Below are positions 18,041 through 27,005 of a stretch of 64,000 nucleotides of DNA, piece after piece. Below the pieces are notes generated by a model that worked only from the letters and a program-made list of their open reading frames with translations, had not been told where the DNA came from and did no database searches. A program made the position numbers and the translations under genes. The stretch spans positions 122,735 through 186,734 of the forward strand of contig JBJKVP010000004.1 in assembly GCA_045562535.1 (NCBI GenBank), given 5' to 3'. Every line of letters begins with the position of its first letter. The first letter of the stretch is position 1. The stretch is from UBA6926 sp045562535 (GTDB lineage: Bacteria > Chloroflexota > Dehalococcoidia > UBA6926).

Positions 18041-18973
18041 ATGAAGTTGGTATTTTTTGACGATTTTGTTCCTGGCGTGTTACGAGAAGGAGAAGTAGTT
18101 GATATATCTAGTGTGCTAGGTGACCTTAAAGTTGAAGACGCACAGCAAACACTTCAAAATATCATTGAAAATTTTGAACAACTAAAACCAGGTTTAGACG
18201 TAGCTTTAGATAAAGGAAAGGGCAAAGATTTAGGCACCGTAAGATTGCGCCAACCTGTTCCAAGACCGAGCAAAATATTATGCATGATTGGTAATTACAA
18301 AGAAGGAGTTCAAAGACCTATAAGACCAATTGATACCTTCTTAAAATCCCCAGAGTCAATCATAGGCCCGGATGATACAGTAATACTACCTAAGCGGGAA
18401 CATCCAATTTTTCATCATGAAGCTGAACTCGGAATTATCATTGGGAAAAATTCTCATGAAGTTAGCCAATCTGATGCAATGGACCACATATTTGGCTATA
18501 CAGCTTTTGTCGACGTATCCGCTCGTGGTGCAATCGGTAAAGCAGACTCCGGTGCCGGTAGTTTCTTTGGAAAATCTTATGCAACTTTTGGCCCAATAGG
18601 CCCGTGTATTGTAACCAAGGACGAAATAACCGACCCTCAAGCTCTAGCTATTAAATTATGGGTTAACGGTCAACTCCGGCACGACTACAACACAGATGAT
18701 ATGGAGCACCTAATACCCGAAATTATAGAATTCACTACATCAGTTACACCACTTCTTACCGGAGATATCATAGCCTGCGGAACCAATCATCAGGGATTGG
18801 GTCCTTTGCAAGACGGTGACACAGGCACGATTAGCATTACCGAAATAGGCGAATTTTCGTTCTCGGTGTCAGACCCTTATAAACGCAATTGGAAAAAAGA
18901 AGTGGATGAAATAGCTGCTGAGAGAGTAAGAAAAGGTGAGTCTCCCTTAGCGAATCAATACCCTAGTAAGTGA
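18041..18973 (+). CDS. Fumarylacetoacetate hydrolase (FAH) family protein
   Basis: A 310-residue FAH-superfamily enzyme; members hydrolyse, isomerise or decarboxylate beta-diketo and oxo acids late in aromatic breakdown. The C-terminal FAH domain begins near residue 80 with KILCMIGNYKEG. The metal ligands appear as the Glu pair in HHEAELGIIIG and the Asp in AFVDVSARG. GKSYATFGPIGPCI and the C-terminal GDIIACGT complete the pocket. AAGGAG precedes the ATG by about nine bases. It follows the molybdenum hydroxylase by 31 bases, suggesting that both act on one catabolic route, but the substrate cannot be read from sequence. Confidence 0.9.
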   Translation: MKLVFFDDFVPGVLREGEVVDISSVLGDLKVEDAQQTLQNIIENFEQLKPGLDVALDKGKGKDLGTVRLRQPVPRPSKILCMIGNYKEGVQRPIRPIDTFLKSPESIIGPDDTVILPKREHPIFHHEAELGIIIGKNSHEVSQSDAMDHIFGYTAFVDVSARGAIGKADSGAGSFFGKSYATFGPIGPCIVTKDEITDPQALAIKLWVNGQLRHDYNTDDMEHLIPEIIEFTTSVTPLLTGDIIACGTNHQGLGPLQDGDTGTISITEIGEFSFSVSDPYKRNWKKEVDEIAAERVRKGESPLANQYPSK

Positions 18974-19025
18974 TTATTAGTTCAATTCAAAAGGCTTAAT
19001 ATTAAAGATGGATGAACATTAGTGT

Positions 19026-20042
19026 TCATTCTAGATTCGAGATTTTAACTAGTTTCTCAAGATGGTCTCTCGCTGATGAGGAATCAATAGATTTAATCGC
19101 TTCTTGGACCCCTTCTTGTAAATTTGTAACTGCGTCACCCGCCAATAATGCTGCCCCTGCATTCAAAACCACTATATCCCTATGCGGCCCTGGCTCACCA
19201 TTTAAAATATTACTAATGATTGTGGCGCTTGAACTGACACTATCTATACGAATTTGATCTAAATTCGCAGGGTTTAAACCCAATGATTGGGGCGTTATTT
19301 CTGTTTTCCGCAGACTCCCATTTTGGTATTCAATCATCAAAGATGGCCCACTCAATGAAAGTTCATCAAGACCACCATCACCATGGACCACTATCGAATG
19401 TTTAGTTCCTAATTCTCCCAACACATGCGCTATCGTTTCAACTAAACTTAGTTCAGGGACTCCAACCAATTGATGCCCTGCACCTGCAGGATTAGTCAGC
19501 GGACCTAATATGTTGAATATAGTTCTAAAACCAATCTCTCTTCGCGTAGGACCAGCATGGCGCATTGCAGGATGAAATAGAGGAGCAAACATAAACCCAA
19601 TTCCCGCCTCTTCAATACATTTTGTAACTGAATCTGGGCCCAGTTCGATTTTTACTCCCAACGATTCAAGAACATCCGCAGACCCAGAAGAAGAACTAGC
19701 GGCACGATTACCATGTTTTGCTATCTTGAGGCCCGCTCCAGCCGCCACAATAGCCGCGGCTGTAGATATATTAAAACTTCCTGAAGAGTCACCTCCTGTA
19801 CCAACTACATCTAACAGCTCTTCGGGGGAATCGGTATGTACTGAAACGGCCATCTGCCTCATAGTAGTAACGAGACCGGAGATCTCATCTATAGTTTCTC
19901 CCTTTATCCTAAGTGCAGTTAGAAAAGCTCCTAGTTGGCTTGGGGTAACATCCCCTTCCATGATTTCTTTCATCACTTCAGAAGATTCTATTTGGGATAA
20001 ATCATCACCAGAAACAATTTTTGTAAGCGCTTCTCTAATCAT
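19026..20042 (-). CDS. trpD: Anthranilate phosphoribosyltransferase
   Basis: Second step of tryptophan synthesis: transfers phosphoribosyl from PRPP to anthranilate. 338 residues, normal length. The PRPP-binding GTGGDSSGSFNIST (81-94) and KHGNRAASSSSG (109-120) motifs are intact, as is the anthranilate-site MRHAGPTRREIGFRT segment. Last gene of a minus-strand trpE-trpG-trpD block; the 60-base gap from trpG is larger than the trpE-trpG gap but holds no convincing terminator. It converges with the FAH gene, whose end lies 52 bases away. Confidence 0.97.
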   Translation of the reverse strand: MIREALTKIVSGDDLSQIESSEVMKEIMEGDVTPSQLGAFLTALRIKGETIDEISGLVTTMRQMAVSVHTDSPEELLDVVGTGGDSSGSFNISTAAAIVAAGAGLKIAKHGNRAASSSSGSADVLESLGVKIELGPDSVTKCIEEAGIGFMFAPLFHPAMRHAGPTRREIGFRTIFNILGPLTNPAGAGHQLVGVPELSLVETIAHVLGELGTKHSIVVHGDGGLDELSLSGPSLMIEYQNGSLRKTEITPQSLGLNPANLDQIRIDSVSSSATIISNILNGEPGPHRDIVVLNAGAALLAGDAVTNLQEGVQEAIKSIDSSSARDHLEKLVKISNLE

Positions 20043-20102
20043 GAAATTTTCCTGACTCTTATATTTTCTAATAACATGTGTACCTAAAGGGTAACTCCCG
20101 TT

Positions 20103-20669
20103 TTAATTAGTAAGAAAATTGCTCAATAACTGCATACCTGAAGGTGTCATTATACTTTCAGGGTGGAATTGAATTCCTTCAAGTGGGTAATCCTTATGAC
20201 GCACACCCATAATAACTCCATTATCGGTCCAAGCAGTTACCTCAACATCTTTAGATAGTTCTTCTGAATGGACTGCCAAAGAATGGTATCGTATTGCTTC
20301 AAAAGGATTGGGTAAATTCTCGAATACACCTTTCTCATCGTGATGAATCAAGCTTGTCTTACCGTGCATAATCTCTCCTGCACTAGCAACATTTCCTCCA
20401 AAAACCTGCCCAATACATTGGTGACCTAAGCATATACCTAAAATAGGAACTCTTTTAGGGGCAAAGTACGCCACAACCTCATTAGAAATTCCTGCATTAT
20501 CGGGCACCGATGGCCCAGGCGAAATAACAATCTTCTCAGGAGCCATATCTTCTATTTCAGTAACGGTAATTTGATCGTTACGAGCAACAGTGATTTCTGC
20601 ACCGAGTTGGGATAAATATTGATACACATTATAAGTGAAACTATCGTAGTTATCTAATAAAAAAATCAT
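20103..20669 (-). CDS. trpG: Anthranilate synthase glutaminase component (TrpG)
   Basis: Class I glutamine amidotransferase delivering ammonia to TrpE. 188 residues. The nucleophile is Cys80 in GICLGHQC; His169 and Glu171 are in FHPESIM; the N-terminal LLDNYDSFTYN and oxyanion PGPSVPDNAG motifs are standard. In many bacteria this protein also serves para-aminobenzoate synthase (PabA); being two bases after trpE argues that its main partner here is TrpE, though a double role cannot be excluded as no pab genes are in the window. Confidence 0.96.
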   Translation of the reverse strand: MIFLLDNYDSFTYNVYQYLSQLGAEITVARNDQITVTEIEDMAPEKIVISPGPSVPDNAGISNEVVAYFAPKRVPILGICLGHQCIGQVFGGNVASAGEIMHGKTSLIHHDEKGVFENLPNPFEAIRYHSLAVHSEELSKDVEVTAWTDNGVIMGVRHKDYPLEGIQFHPESIMTPSGMQLLSNFLTN

Positions 20670-20671
20670 TC

Positions 20672-22156
20672 TTATCTTCTTGACTCACTAATACGGTCAT
20701 TGGTAAATTCTTCCGCCTGATCGATCGCGTTCATCATCCCTCTTGCTTTATGTAGGCATTCTTCAAACTCTGTTTCAGGTACGCTATCGTAGACTAAGCC
20801 TGCACCTGCCTGAACTGTTGCTACGCCATCCTTCATGACCACAGTTCTAATACAAATCGCCATATCCATGTTACCAGAGTGGCTAAAATAACCAACAGCT
20901 CCACCATATGGGCCTCTTGCATGCGGCTCTTTATCACCAATGATCTCCATAGCTCTTACTTTGGGAGCGCCAGATAGAGTTCCTGCAGGAAAACACGATC
21001 TGAGAGCATCAAAAGAGGTTAAATCAGACTTTAATTTTCCAGAAACGTTCGACGCAATATGCATAACATGGGAGTATCGAGCAATTTCCATGAATTTCTC
21101 AACTTTGACAGTACCAGGCTCGCTAACTTTACCAATATCATTTCTAGCCAAATCGACTAGCATTACATGCTCCGCTCGCTCTTTCTCATCATTAATTAAA
21201 TCTTCCGCATACTTTTCATCCTCGCTCTTATTTGAACCTCTTGGTCTTGTACCTGCTATAGGATCAGAGGTTGCTATTCCGTCTTCTACTCGAACTAAAG
21301 TTTCGGGAGAAGAACCAATGATATGAAAGTCATTAAAATCTAGGTAATACATATATGGGGAAGGGTTTAGCGCACGTAGGGCTCTATATATATCAAAAGG
21401 AGCAGCCGAAGTTTCCCGACTTAGCCTCTGTGATAAAACTACTTGGATCACTTCGCCGGATTCGATTAAGTGACGAGCATCTTGAACTTGAGACATATAA
21501 TCTTCTTTTGAGTGGTTAGATTCGACCTCGCTTTTATATTTGGTCTGGTCACCTGGTTTCAAGCCTTTGTTTTCAAAAACGTTACTTGAAGTTAAGCGTT
21601 CAACTAGTAAATCGATTCTGCCCACTGCATCTTGATAATTTTGGTCAATATCACCATCTAGCCGTGCATCACTCACTACTTTGATCACGTGTTTAACGTG
21701 ATCAAAAATCAATATTGTATCGGTCATCATAAATATTGAATCTGGAACTCCCATAGGATCATTATTATTATTAGGTTTAAGGCTAGGTTCAAAATGACGA
21801 ACGGCGTCATACGCTATAAACCCAACTGCTCCACCTAGAAATCTAGGTAACCCCTCAACAGCTACTGGGTTAAGATCTGACAACGCCTTTTCTACATTGA
21901 CGAGTGGGTCAATATCTCCAAGATCCGTAGATTGACCAGTACTAAACACTTTATTTGGAAGAGTTCCAATAAAGCTGTACCGGGCTACTCGCTCACCGCC
22001 CTCAACACTTTCTAACAAAAAAGAGGGTCCTTCATGCGCCACTTTAAGATATGCTGTCGCAGGAGTCTCCATATCAGCTGGAATCTCACGATAAATAGGA
22101 GCAATATTACCTTTAGTTGCGAGCGCTTTAAATTGGTCCAAATCAGGATAATACAT
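20672..22156 (-). CDS. trpE: Anthranilate synthase component I (TrpE)
   Basis: Converts chorismate plus ammonia to anthranilate, the committed step of tryptophan synthesis. 494 residues. The N-terminal regulatory region carries LLESVEGGERVARYSF, where LLES is the tryptophan feedback-inhibition motif. The C-terminal chorismate domain has AGTRPRG, DLARNDIG, SHVMHIAS, CFPAGTLSGAPKVRAM and the Mg-binding E-x-x-E near EFEECL. GAGGT lies before the ATG. First gene of the minus-strand block; no Trp-rich leader peptide is visible upstream, so attenuation by ribosome stalling is not supported, while feedback inhibition is. Confidence 0.97.
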   Translation of the reverse strand: MYYPDLDQFKALATKGNIAPIYREIPADMETPATAYLKVAHEGPSFLLESVEGGERVARYSFIGTLPNKVFSTGQSTDLGDIDPLVNVEKALSDLNPVAVEGLPRFLGGAVGFIAYDAVRHFEPSLKPNNNNDPMGVPDSIFMMTDTILIFDHVKHVIKVVSDARLDGDIDQNYQDAVGRIDLLVERLTSSNVFENKGLKPGDQTKYKSEVESNHSKEDYMSQVQDARHLIESGEVIQVVLSQRLSRETSAAPFDIYRALRALNPSPYMYYLDFNDFHIIGSSPETLVRVEDGIATSDPIAGTRPRGSNKSEDEKYAEDLINDEKERAEHVMLVDLARNDIGKVSEPGTVKVEKFMEIARYSHVMHIASNVSGKLKSDLTSFDALRSCFPAGTLSGAPKVRAMEIIGDKEPHARGPYGGAVGYFSHSGNMDMAICIRTVVMKDGVATVQAGAGLVYDSVPETEFEECLHKARGMMNAIDQAEEFTNDRISESRR

Positions 22157-22225
22157 AGTACCTCAAGCCTTTATTTCACTAGAAATTTTAGCATCCATTT
22201 TATAAATCACCGTGGCACCTCTAGT

Positions 22226-23086
22226 CTACAATTTACTAATTTCTAACAATTGGTTCAAATTATCACAAAAAATTTTCTTCTTATCGTCAGGTTTGATATC
22301 TGCTTCTTCTATATAAGAAATCACTCTCTCTTGAGGCATTAATGGGAAATCTGAGCCAAAAAGAATTCTATCAGAGCCAACAGCATTAATAATAGCTTCC
22401 AAAACAGTAGGTTTATATAGATAAGGTAAAGCCGCGGTATCAAACCAAACGTTATCTAAATAGCTACGAACCTCTGGCATGTAAGAGTAAAAGGGTAACC
22501 CACCGCCGCCGTGGGCTAAAACCACGTTCACATTCTTTAATTTAACTAACAAGGATTCTATTAGTTCTAACTTTGCTCCCTCTTTCCCTGGATATTTATG
22601 ACCTACAGGTTCAGAAACATGTAGAAGTAATATCATTCTGTTCTTTACAAGGGTTTCAGCCAACTCGTTAACTTCATTTTCGGTAATAGCGAAAAAACCT
22701 TGTCTTTCAGCTCGGATTTCACCAATCCCTCTGATACCTTCATCTGATAACCGATTAATTTCGTCCAAGCCAGATTCAAACGATTGTGCAAATGAAACTG
22801 TCCCAAAACCAATTATTTTGTCGGGTTGTTCATTAGATAATCGTATGATCGCGTTATTCCCCATTACACACAAATCGTTTGAAGCCCAACCAAATCCACA
22901 AGCTATACTCTTAGTAATTTCTGAATTTTCCATAGATCGTATAAGGTCATTCCCATTCCCAATCACGGCGTTAGAGTTCTTATAGAGTAGTTGGAATTCA
23001 GAATCCAAAGAAAAGTATTCCGCGGGATTTTTTACAATCTCGTCGGGAAAAACATGAGTATGTGCATCAATCATCGATCCCACCAT
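22226..23086 (-). CDS. Amidohydrolase-family (amidohydrolase_2) metal-dependent hydrolase
   Basis: A 286-residue TIM-barrel hydrolase of the amidohydrolase_2 group, whose members include decarboxylases and lactonases of aromatic catabolism. The metal-site motifs are the N-terminal DAHTHVF, the His in LLHVSEPVG, the His in VLAHGGGGLP and the Asp in ILFGSDFPLMP. ATG codons at 23086 and 23074 are both possible; the second gives the typical MIDAHTH start with GGGA in front. It is embedded between the two halves of the trp pathway but its family has no known step in tryptophan synthesis, so the location may be coincidental. Confidence 0.87.
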   Translation of the reverse strand: MVGSMIDAHTHVFPDEIVKNPAEYFSLDSEFQLLYKNSNAVIGNGNDLIRSMENSEITKSIACGFGWASNDLCVMGNNAIIRLSNEQPDKIIGFGTVSFAQSFESGLDEINRLSDEGIRGIGEIRAERQGFFAITENEVNELAETLVKNRMILLLHVSEPVGHKYPGKEGAKLELIESLLVKLKNVNVVLAHGGGGLPFYSYMPEVRSYLDNVWFDTAALPYLYKPTVLEAIINAVGSDRILFGSDFPLMPQERVISYIEEADIKPDDKKKIFCDNLNQLLEISKL

Positions 23087-23217
23087 ATGCTAAAGTATAA
23101 GGACTAAGCATTATTTATTCAGGAAATTCTTCTAATGGAATTCTCAGTAAGGCTCACATTGTACCCATCTTGTTTATATAAGATCAAATGTTTAGGATAA
23201 TATGAATAGGTTTAAAA

Positions 23218-24099
23218 ATGACAACAGGTACATATCTAGATAAAATTATACCAAGAACTAAGTTGGACTTAGATTCAAGGCGTTCCCGCGTCTCTCAAGA
23301 TGAGTTAATAAATAAAATACAAGATATCCCCTCACCCATTGATTTCTATCAAGCGTTTAAAGAAGACAAGCTTCATTTAATTGCAGAAATAAAGAAAGCT
23401 TCTCCATCTAAAGGCATCTTCGATACAAACCTCGACGTTGAAAAATTAGCAACGACCTACATAGACAACGGCGCTACAGCAATATCAGTCTTAACAGATA
23501 ACCCATTTTTTAAGGGTTCCTTGGAGGATTTAAAAGCTGTTAAGGCCATCAGTTCAATAAAGAATGTTCCGGTGTTAAGAAAAGATTTCATCGTTGATCC
23601 GTATCAAATATATGAATCACGATACTGGGGTGCAGATGCTATTCTGCTGATAGCAGTTTGTTTGACTAACAATGAAATTGCTGAGTTCCAAGAATTAGCT
23701 AGTTCATTATCAATGGCTTCACTAATAGAAGTTCATTCAGAAGAAGAATTTTTCAGGGTATCAGAATTGAACCCCAAACTATTAGGAATAAATAATCGGG
23801 ATTTAGCATCATTTGAAACGGATTTAAGTGTTACCTCAGGTATCGCACCGCGTGTAAGCCAAAAAACCATAGTTGTCTCCGAAAGCGGTATTCATAATTC
23901 TCTAGATGCTAGAAGCGTTAGGGCGGCAGGATCGGATGCAATTTTAGTAGGGGAATCTTTAATAGTATCCAAAAACCGGGCAGCCTTGATTACTGAATTA
24001 AGTAATATTAATGATCCGAGAAACGGATTAATCGAAGATCAACAGAGTCTAATCAACGACCTAAATAATAATTTATCGGATCATGGAGAAAGTAACTAA
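23218..24099 (+). CDS. trpC: Indole-3-glycerol-phosphate synthase
   Basis: Fourth step of tryptophan synthesis: ring closure of CdRP to indole-3-glycerol phosphate. 293 residues, about 30 longer than usual because of a C-terminal tail (NDPRNGLIEDQQSLINDL and beyond). Active-site motifs: LIAEIKKASPSKG with the catalytic Lys, VLRKDFIVDPYQIYESR, ADAILLIA, IEVHSEEE, LGINNRDL and VSESGI. The phosphate-binding end is AILVGESL. Reads divergently from the trpE block and heads the plus-strand trpC-trpF-trpB set; five bases separate it from trpF. Confidence 0.97.
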   Translation: MTTGTYLDKIIPRTKLDLDSRRSRVSQDELINKIQDIPSPIDFYQAFKEDKLHLIAEIKKASPSKGIFDTNLDVEKLATTYIDNGATAISVLTDNPFFKGSLEDLKAVKAISSIKNVPVLRKDFIVDPYQIYESRYWGADAILLIAVCLTNNEIAEFQELASSLSMASLIEVHSEEEFFRVSELNPKLLGINNRDLASFETDLSVTSGIAPRVSQKTIVVSESGIHNSLDARSVRAAGSDAILVGESLIVSKNRAALITELSNINDPRNGLIEDQQSLINDLNNNLSDHGESN

Positions 24100-24104
24100 T
24101 TTAA

Positions 24105-24770
24105 ATGAATGTGATGATCAAAATGTGCGGCAATCGTAGTCTGGAAGACTTAACAAATGCAACTTCTAGTGGTGCCGATCTTTTGGGAATTATTTTTGCA
24201 GACGCATGGAGACGAGTCAGCGTAGAAAATGCTAAAGTGATGGTAGATGCTTTTAGAGATACTACAGATCTGATCCCTCCAATAGTAGGAGTGTTCGTCA
24301 ACCAACCTGTATCAGAAGTCAACTCTATTGCTGAACAGATAGGGCTAGATATGGTACAGCTCCACGGTGATGAAGATAAACAATACTGGAACTCAATAGA
24401 ACGACCTTTAATTATTGCAAAAAGAATACCCGCACCAATCAGTGAGGTTGAAATTGAAAAAATGCTTGGGCCAGTATTTGAATACGCAGAAGCAACAAAC
24501 GCAATAGCGCTCGTCGAACCTTTAGTAGCAGGGCTACCAGGAGGTACAGGCAGATCACTGGATCTTGAGATCGCAAAAATGATTACTAAAACCTACCCCT
24601 GTATATTGGCAGGAGGGCTAACACCACAAAACGTTGGAGCAATTATCAAAGATGTCCGTCCCTGGGGAATAGATGTCTCTAGTGGAGTAGAAACTGATAG
24701 GAAAAAGGATCCAAATAAAATCGCGGAATTCATCTACCAAGCAAGAAAAAGTAACACTTTGAAAAAATAG
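24105..24770 (+). CDS. trpF: Phosphoribosylanthranilate isomerase
   Basis: Third step of tryptophan synthesis: Amadori rearrangement of PRA to CdRP. 221 residues. The catalytic Cys is in IKMCGNRS near the N terminus and the catalytic Asp is in GIDVSSGVE near the C terminus; VGVFVNQP, VQLHGDE, GGTGRSLD and LAGGLTPQNV are family motifs. A stretch in the middle (KMLGPVFEYAEATNAIALVEP) is slightly longer than in the shortest homologues. Start at 24105 is five bases after trpC; an internal ATG at 24114 gives the more usual MIKMCG start and cannot be excluded. Confidence 0.95.
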   Translation: MNVMIKMCGNRSLEDLTNATSSGADLLGIIFADAWRRVSVENAKVMVDAFRDTTDLIPPIVGVFVNQPVSEVNSIAEQIGLDMVQLHGDEDKQYWNSIERPLIIAKRIPAPISEVEIEKMLGPVFEYAEATNAIALVEPLVAGLPGGTGRSLDLEIAKMITKTYPCILAGGLTPQNVGAIIKDVRPWGIDVSSGVETDRKKDPNKIAEFIYQARKSNTLKK

Positions 24771-24845
24771 AATACCCAGTATTAGTTTTTTTTTACATAT
24801 TTTGATCCCAGTAATAGAATCATATGCAGGAGAAAATTTATAATA

Positions 24846-26045
24846 ATGAAAATGGAAGATAAAATAGATTCTAGCGATCGCTTTGGTGGTTTTGGAGGGA
24901 AGTTCGTTCCTGAAACATTAATGTCAGCCGTATCTGATCTTGAAAAGGAATACCTTAGTGCAAGCAACGATCCTGGATTTCTATCTGAACTTGCTTCTTT
25001 ATCAAAAACTTATGCTGGACGACCAACTCCTTTAACCCTCGCAAAAAACCTTACCCGAAAATCAGGCGGGGCAACTATATACCTTAAACGAGAAGACTTA
25101 GCGCATACAGGAGCCCATAAAATCAACAACGCTTTAGGGCAAGCATTATTAGCAAAAAGAATGGGCAAAAGTCGGATCATTGCAGAAACAGGTGCAGGAC
25201 AGCATGGGGTTGCGACTGCAACGGTGTGTGCACTTTTAGGAATGGAATGCCATGTTTACATGGGAGAGGACGACATAGCAAGGCAAGCTCCAAACGTTTT
25301 TCGAATGAAACTATTAGGAGCGAATGTGATTCCTGTAACAAGTGGATCAAAAACTCTGAAAGACGCAGTTAATGAAGCAATGCGCGATTGGGTAACCAAT
25401 GTCTCAAACACCTACTACTTAATCGGTAGTGTGGTAGGTCCACATCCCTACCCAACAATGGTTCGAGATTTCCAAAAAATCATAGGTGAAGAAATTAAAC
25501 AACAATTAGATGAATTAGAAGGTAGGCTTCCCGATTATTTAATCGCGTGTGTTGGAGGAGGAAGTAATGCTATTGGTATGTTCTATCCTTTTGAAAAAGA
25601 TACGCAAGTAAAATTTATTGGGGTCGAAGCAGGGGGATCAGGAATACAATCCGGCTCTCATGCTGCGACGTTGGTAGCCGGAACCCCAGGAGTACTGCAT
25701 GGTTCCTATTCTATGCTTTTACAAGACAAATGGGGTCAGGTAAGAGAGACCCATAGCATATCAGCCGGCTTAGATTACCCTGGAGTTGGGCCCGAACACG
25801 CTTACTATAAAGAAATCGGTAGAGCGGACTATACTAGTGTCACAGACGAAGAAGCCCTCGAGGGATTTAAATTACTATCTGAATCAGAGGGAATTATACC
25901 TGCTTTGGAGTCATCCCACGCAATAATATATGGGACTAAGTTAGCATCGACTTTGAGTAAGTCAAACATAGTGGTTATTAATTTAAGTGGTCGAGGCGAT
26001 AAAGACATTGATACCGTAGCTAAACTTCAAAATATAAGTTTATAG
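24846..26045 (+). CDS. trpB: Tryptophan synthase beta chain (TrpB1 type)
   Basis: PLP enzyme that joins indole and L-serine to make L-tryptophan. 399 residues. The PLP lysine is Lys92 in HTGAHKINNALGQ; ETGAGQHGVATA, the phosphate-binding CVGGGSNAIGMF, and GLDYPGVGPEH are all typical of TrpB1, the form that works in an alpha2-beta2 complex with TrpA. AGGAG lies upstream of the ATG. In most operons trpA follows directly; here the next gene is an unrelated membrane protein on the other strand, six bases away. So the alpha subunit must be elsewhere or missing. Confidence 0.98.
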   Translation: MKMEDKIDSSDRFGGFGGKFVPETLMSAVSDLEKEYLSASNDPGFLSELASLSKTYAGRPTPLTLAKNLTRKSGGATIYLKREDLAHTGAHKINNALGQALLAKRMGKSRIIAETGAGQHGVATATVCALLGMECHVYMGEDDIARQAPNVFRMKLLGANVIPVTSGSKTLKDAVNEAMRDWVTNVSNTYYLIGSVVGPHPYPTMVRDFQKIIGEEIKQQLDELEGRLPDYLIACVGGGSNAIGMFYPFEKDTQVKFIGVEAGGSGIQSGSHAATLVAGTPGVLHGSYSMLLQDKWGQVRETHSISAGLDYPGVGPEHAYYKEIGRADYTSVTDEEALEGFKLLSESEGIIPALESSHAIIYGTKLASTLSKSNIVVINLSGRGDKDIDTVAKLQNISL

Positions 26046-26050
26046 CCAAC

Positions 26051-26575
26051 TTAGACAGCATCAATCAATAAAGCGTTAGCCAACCACTCAAACGGGCCCA
26101 AAACAAGCATCGTAACCAATAGGCCTGCAATAAGTGCACCTAAAGCAATCGGCGGAAAAGCTCTATTCAATGGCAAACCCAGAATCCAGGCAACAAGACA
26201 TCCTGTCCAAACTCCTGTAAAAGGTAGCGGTACTGCTACTAATAAAATGAGAATGATTAGGTTTCTGCTTTCTCTGTTCTTTACTGAAACGTAACTAGAA
26301 TACTTACCATGAAGTGCAACGACTCTTTTATTCTGGAATAACCAAATTTTATTGACCCAAGAGGGAAAATAGGGAATCACTCTTGGAACCCAATTAAGGA
26401 GTAAAAGAATGGGTAGGGCAGGTGCAAGATTACCGATAAAGCTAATTATTAAAACAGGAAACCAATGTAGATCAAGAACAAGTATTCCCAAAGGTATACC
26501 TAAACGAAGTTCCCCAATAGGCAGCATAGAAGCAACAAAAATTTGCAATAAGGAATCAAAAGGTACTTGCCACAT
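26051..26575 (-). CDS. Small multidrug-export-type membrane protein (COG2426/PF06695-like)
   Basis: About 174 residues with four to five hydrophobic helices. The early LPIGELRLGIPLGI motif, AFPPIALGALIAG near the end and the charged central loop after the second helix match the Sm_multidrug_ex family, whose transport role is poorly proven. The frame opens at a TTG (26608), but GGAGG six bases before the ATG at 26575 points to that start. It converges with trpB with only five bases between stops, and reads away from the tRNA gene. Confidence 0.8.
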   Translation of the reverse strand: MWQVPFDSLLQIFVASMLPIGELRLGIPLGILVLDLHWFPVLIISFIGNLAPALPILLLLNWVPRVIPYFPSWVNKIWLFQNKRVVALHGKYSSYVSVKNRESRNLIILILLVAVPLPFTGVWTGCLVAWILGLPLNRAFPPIALGALIAGLLVTMLVLGPFEWLANALLIDAV

Positions 26576-26688
26576 CGATATTCCTCCAAGCAAAATAGCA
26601 GTTATCAACTATTAAATTAAAGATATAATGGATATTAGATCACGTATACTAGAATATATAATATAATCTAATTACATCGAATACTATT

Positions 26689-26764
26689 GGGGCCGTAGCT
26701 CAGTTGGGAGAGCACCTGCTTTGCAAGCAGGGGGTCAGGGGTTCGAGCCCCCTCGGCTCCACCA
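26689..26764 (+). tRNA. tRNA-Ala (anticodon UGC)
   Basis: A complete cloverleaf: acceptor GGGGCCG pairs with CGGCTCC (one G-U), D arm with TAGCTCAGTTGGGAGAGCA, anticodon stem CCTGC/GCAGG with loop TTTGCAA (TGC at 26722-26724), T arm with GGTTCGAGCC, discriminator A and encoded CCA at 26762-26764. TATAAT-like sequences lie about 25 bases upstream. It stands alone; in many bacteria this tRNA is in the rRNA spacer, but no rRNA is nearby. Confidence 0.98.
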
Positions 26765-26795
26765 AACACCTTACCGAGTGTTAATATCGCACATT

Positions 26796-27005
26796 CTAGT
26801 TCGTGAACAAATCTATTATATTACCGACACCAGTTCCGTCTAACCTATATAACTCGGTGTAACCACAGTTATCACAAGCTACAGTCTCATATTTCTGGTT
26901 CTGTATATTTAGAAATCGTGTTATACCTGAACCAGTAGTCCGTAACTCACCGGACCTGTATTGAGTCCCTTCACATTTTATGCAAGAGTAAGTTTGTTTT
27001 GTCAT
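26796..27005 (-). CDS. Small zinc-ribbon protein (DUF2082-like)
   Basis: A 69-residue protein with two Cys-x-x-Cys knuckles: SCIKCEG near residue 8 and ACDNCGYTELYR near residue 48, with the conserved centre RTTGSGITRF and LNIQNQKYETV between them. This pattern matches the zinc_ribbon_13 / DUF2082 family of predicted nucleic-acid-binding proteins. Its ATG overlaps the stop of the GNAT gene by one base (TAATG), so the two are translationally coupled. Specific role unknown. Confidence 0.8.
   Translation of the reverse strand: MTKQTYSCIKCEGTQYRSGELRTTGSGITRFLNIQNQKYETVACDNCGYTELYRLDGTGVGNIIDLFTN

Noticed and set aside
18974..19030. ATGAAC / GTTCAT inverted repeat between convergent FAH and trpD genes as terminator
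   Set aside because: Six AT-rich base pairs with no T-tract on either side.
19726..20055. Plus-strand open frame opposite trpD
   Set aside because: Shadow of trpD with no ribosome site or recognisable domain.
22157..22225. Short ORF (MDAKISSEIKA) just before trpE as attenuator leader peptide
   Set aside because: It has no tryptophan codon and no terminator hairpin pair; an ATG with a short open frame is expected by chance.
26640..26690. TATAAT repeats before tRNA-Ala as promoter
   Set aside because: Several overlapping TATAAT-like strings in AT-rich DNA and no matching -35 sequence, so no single promoter can be named.
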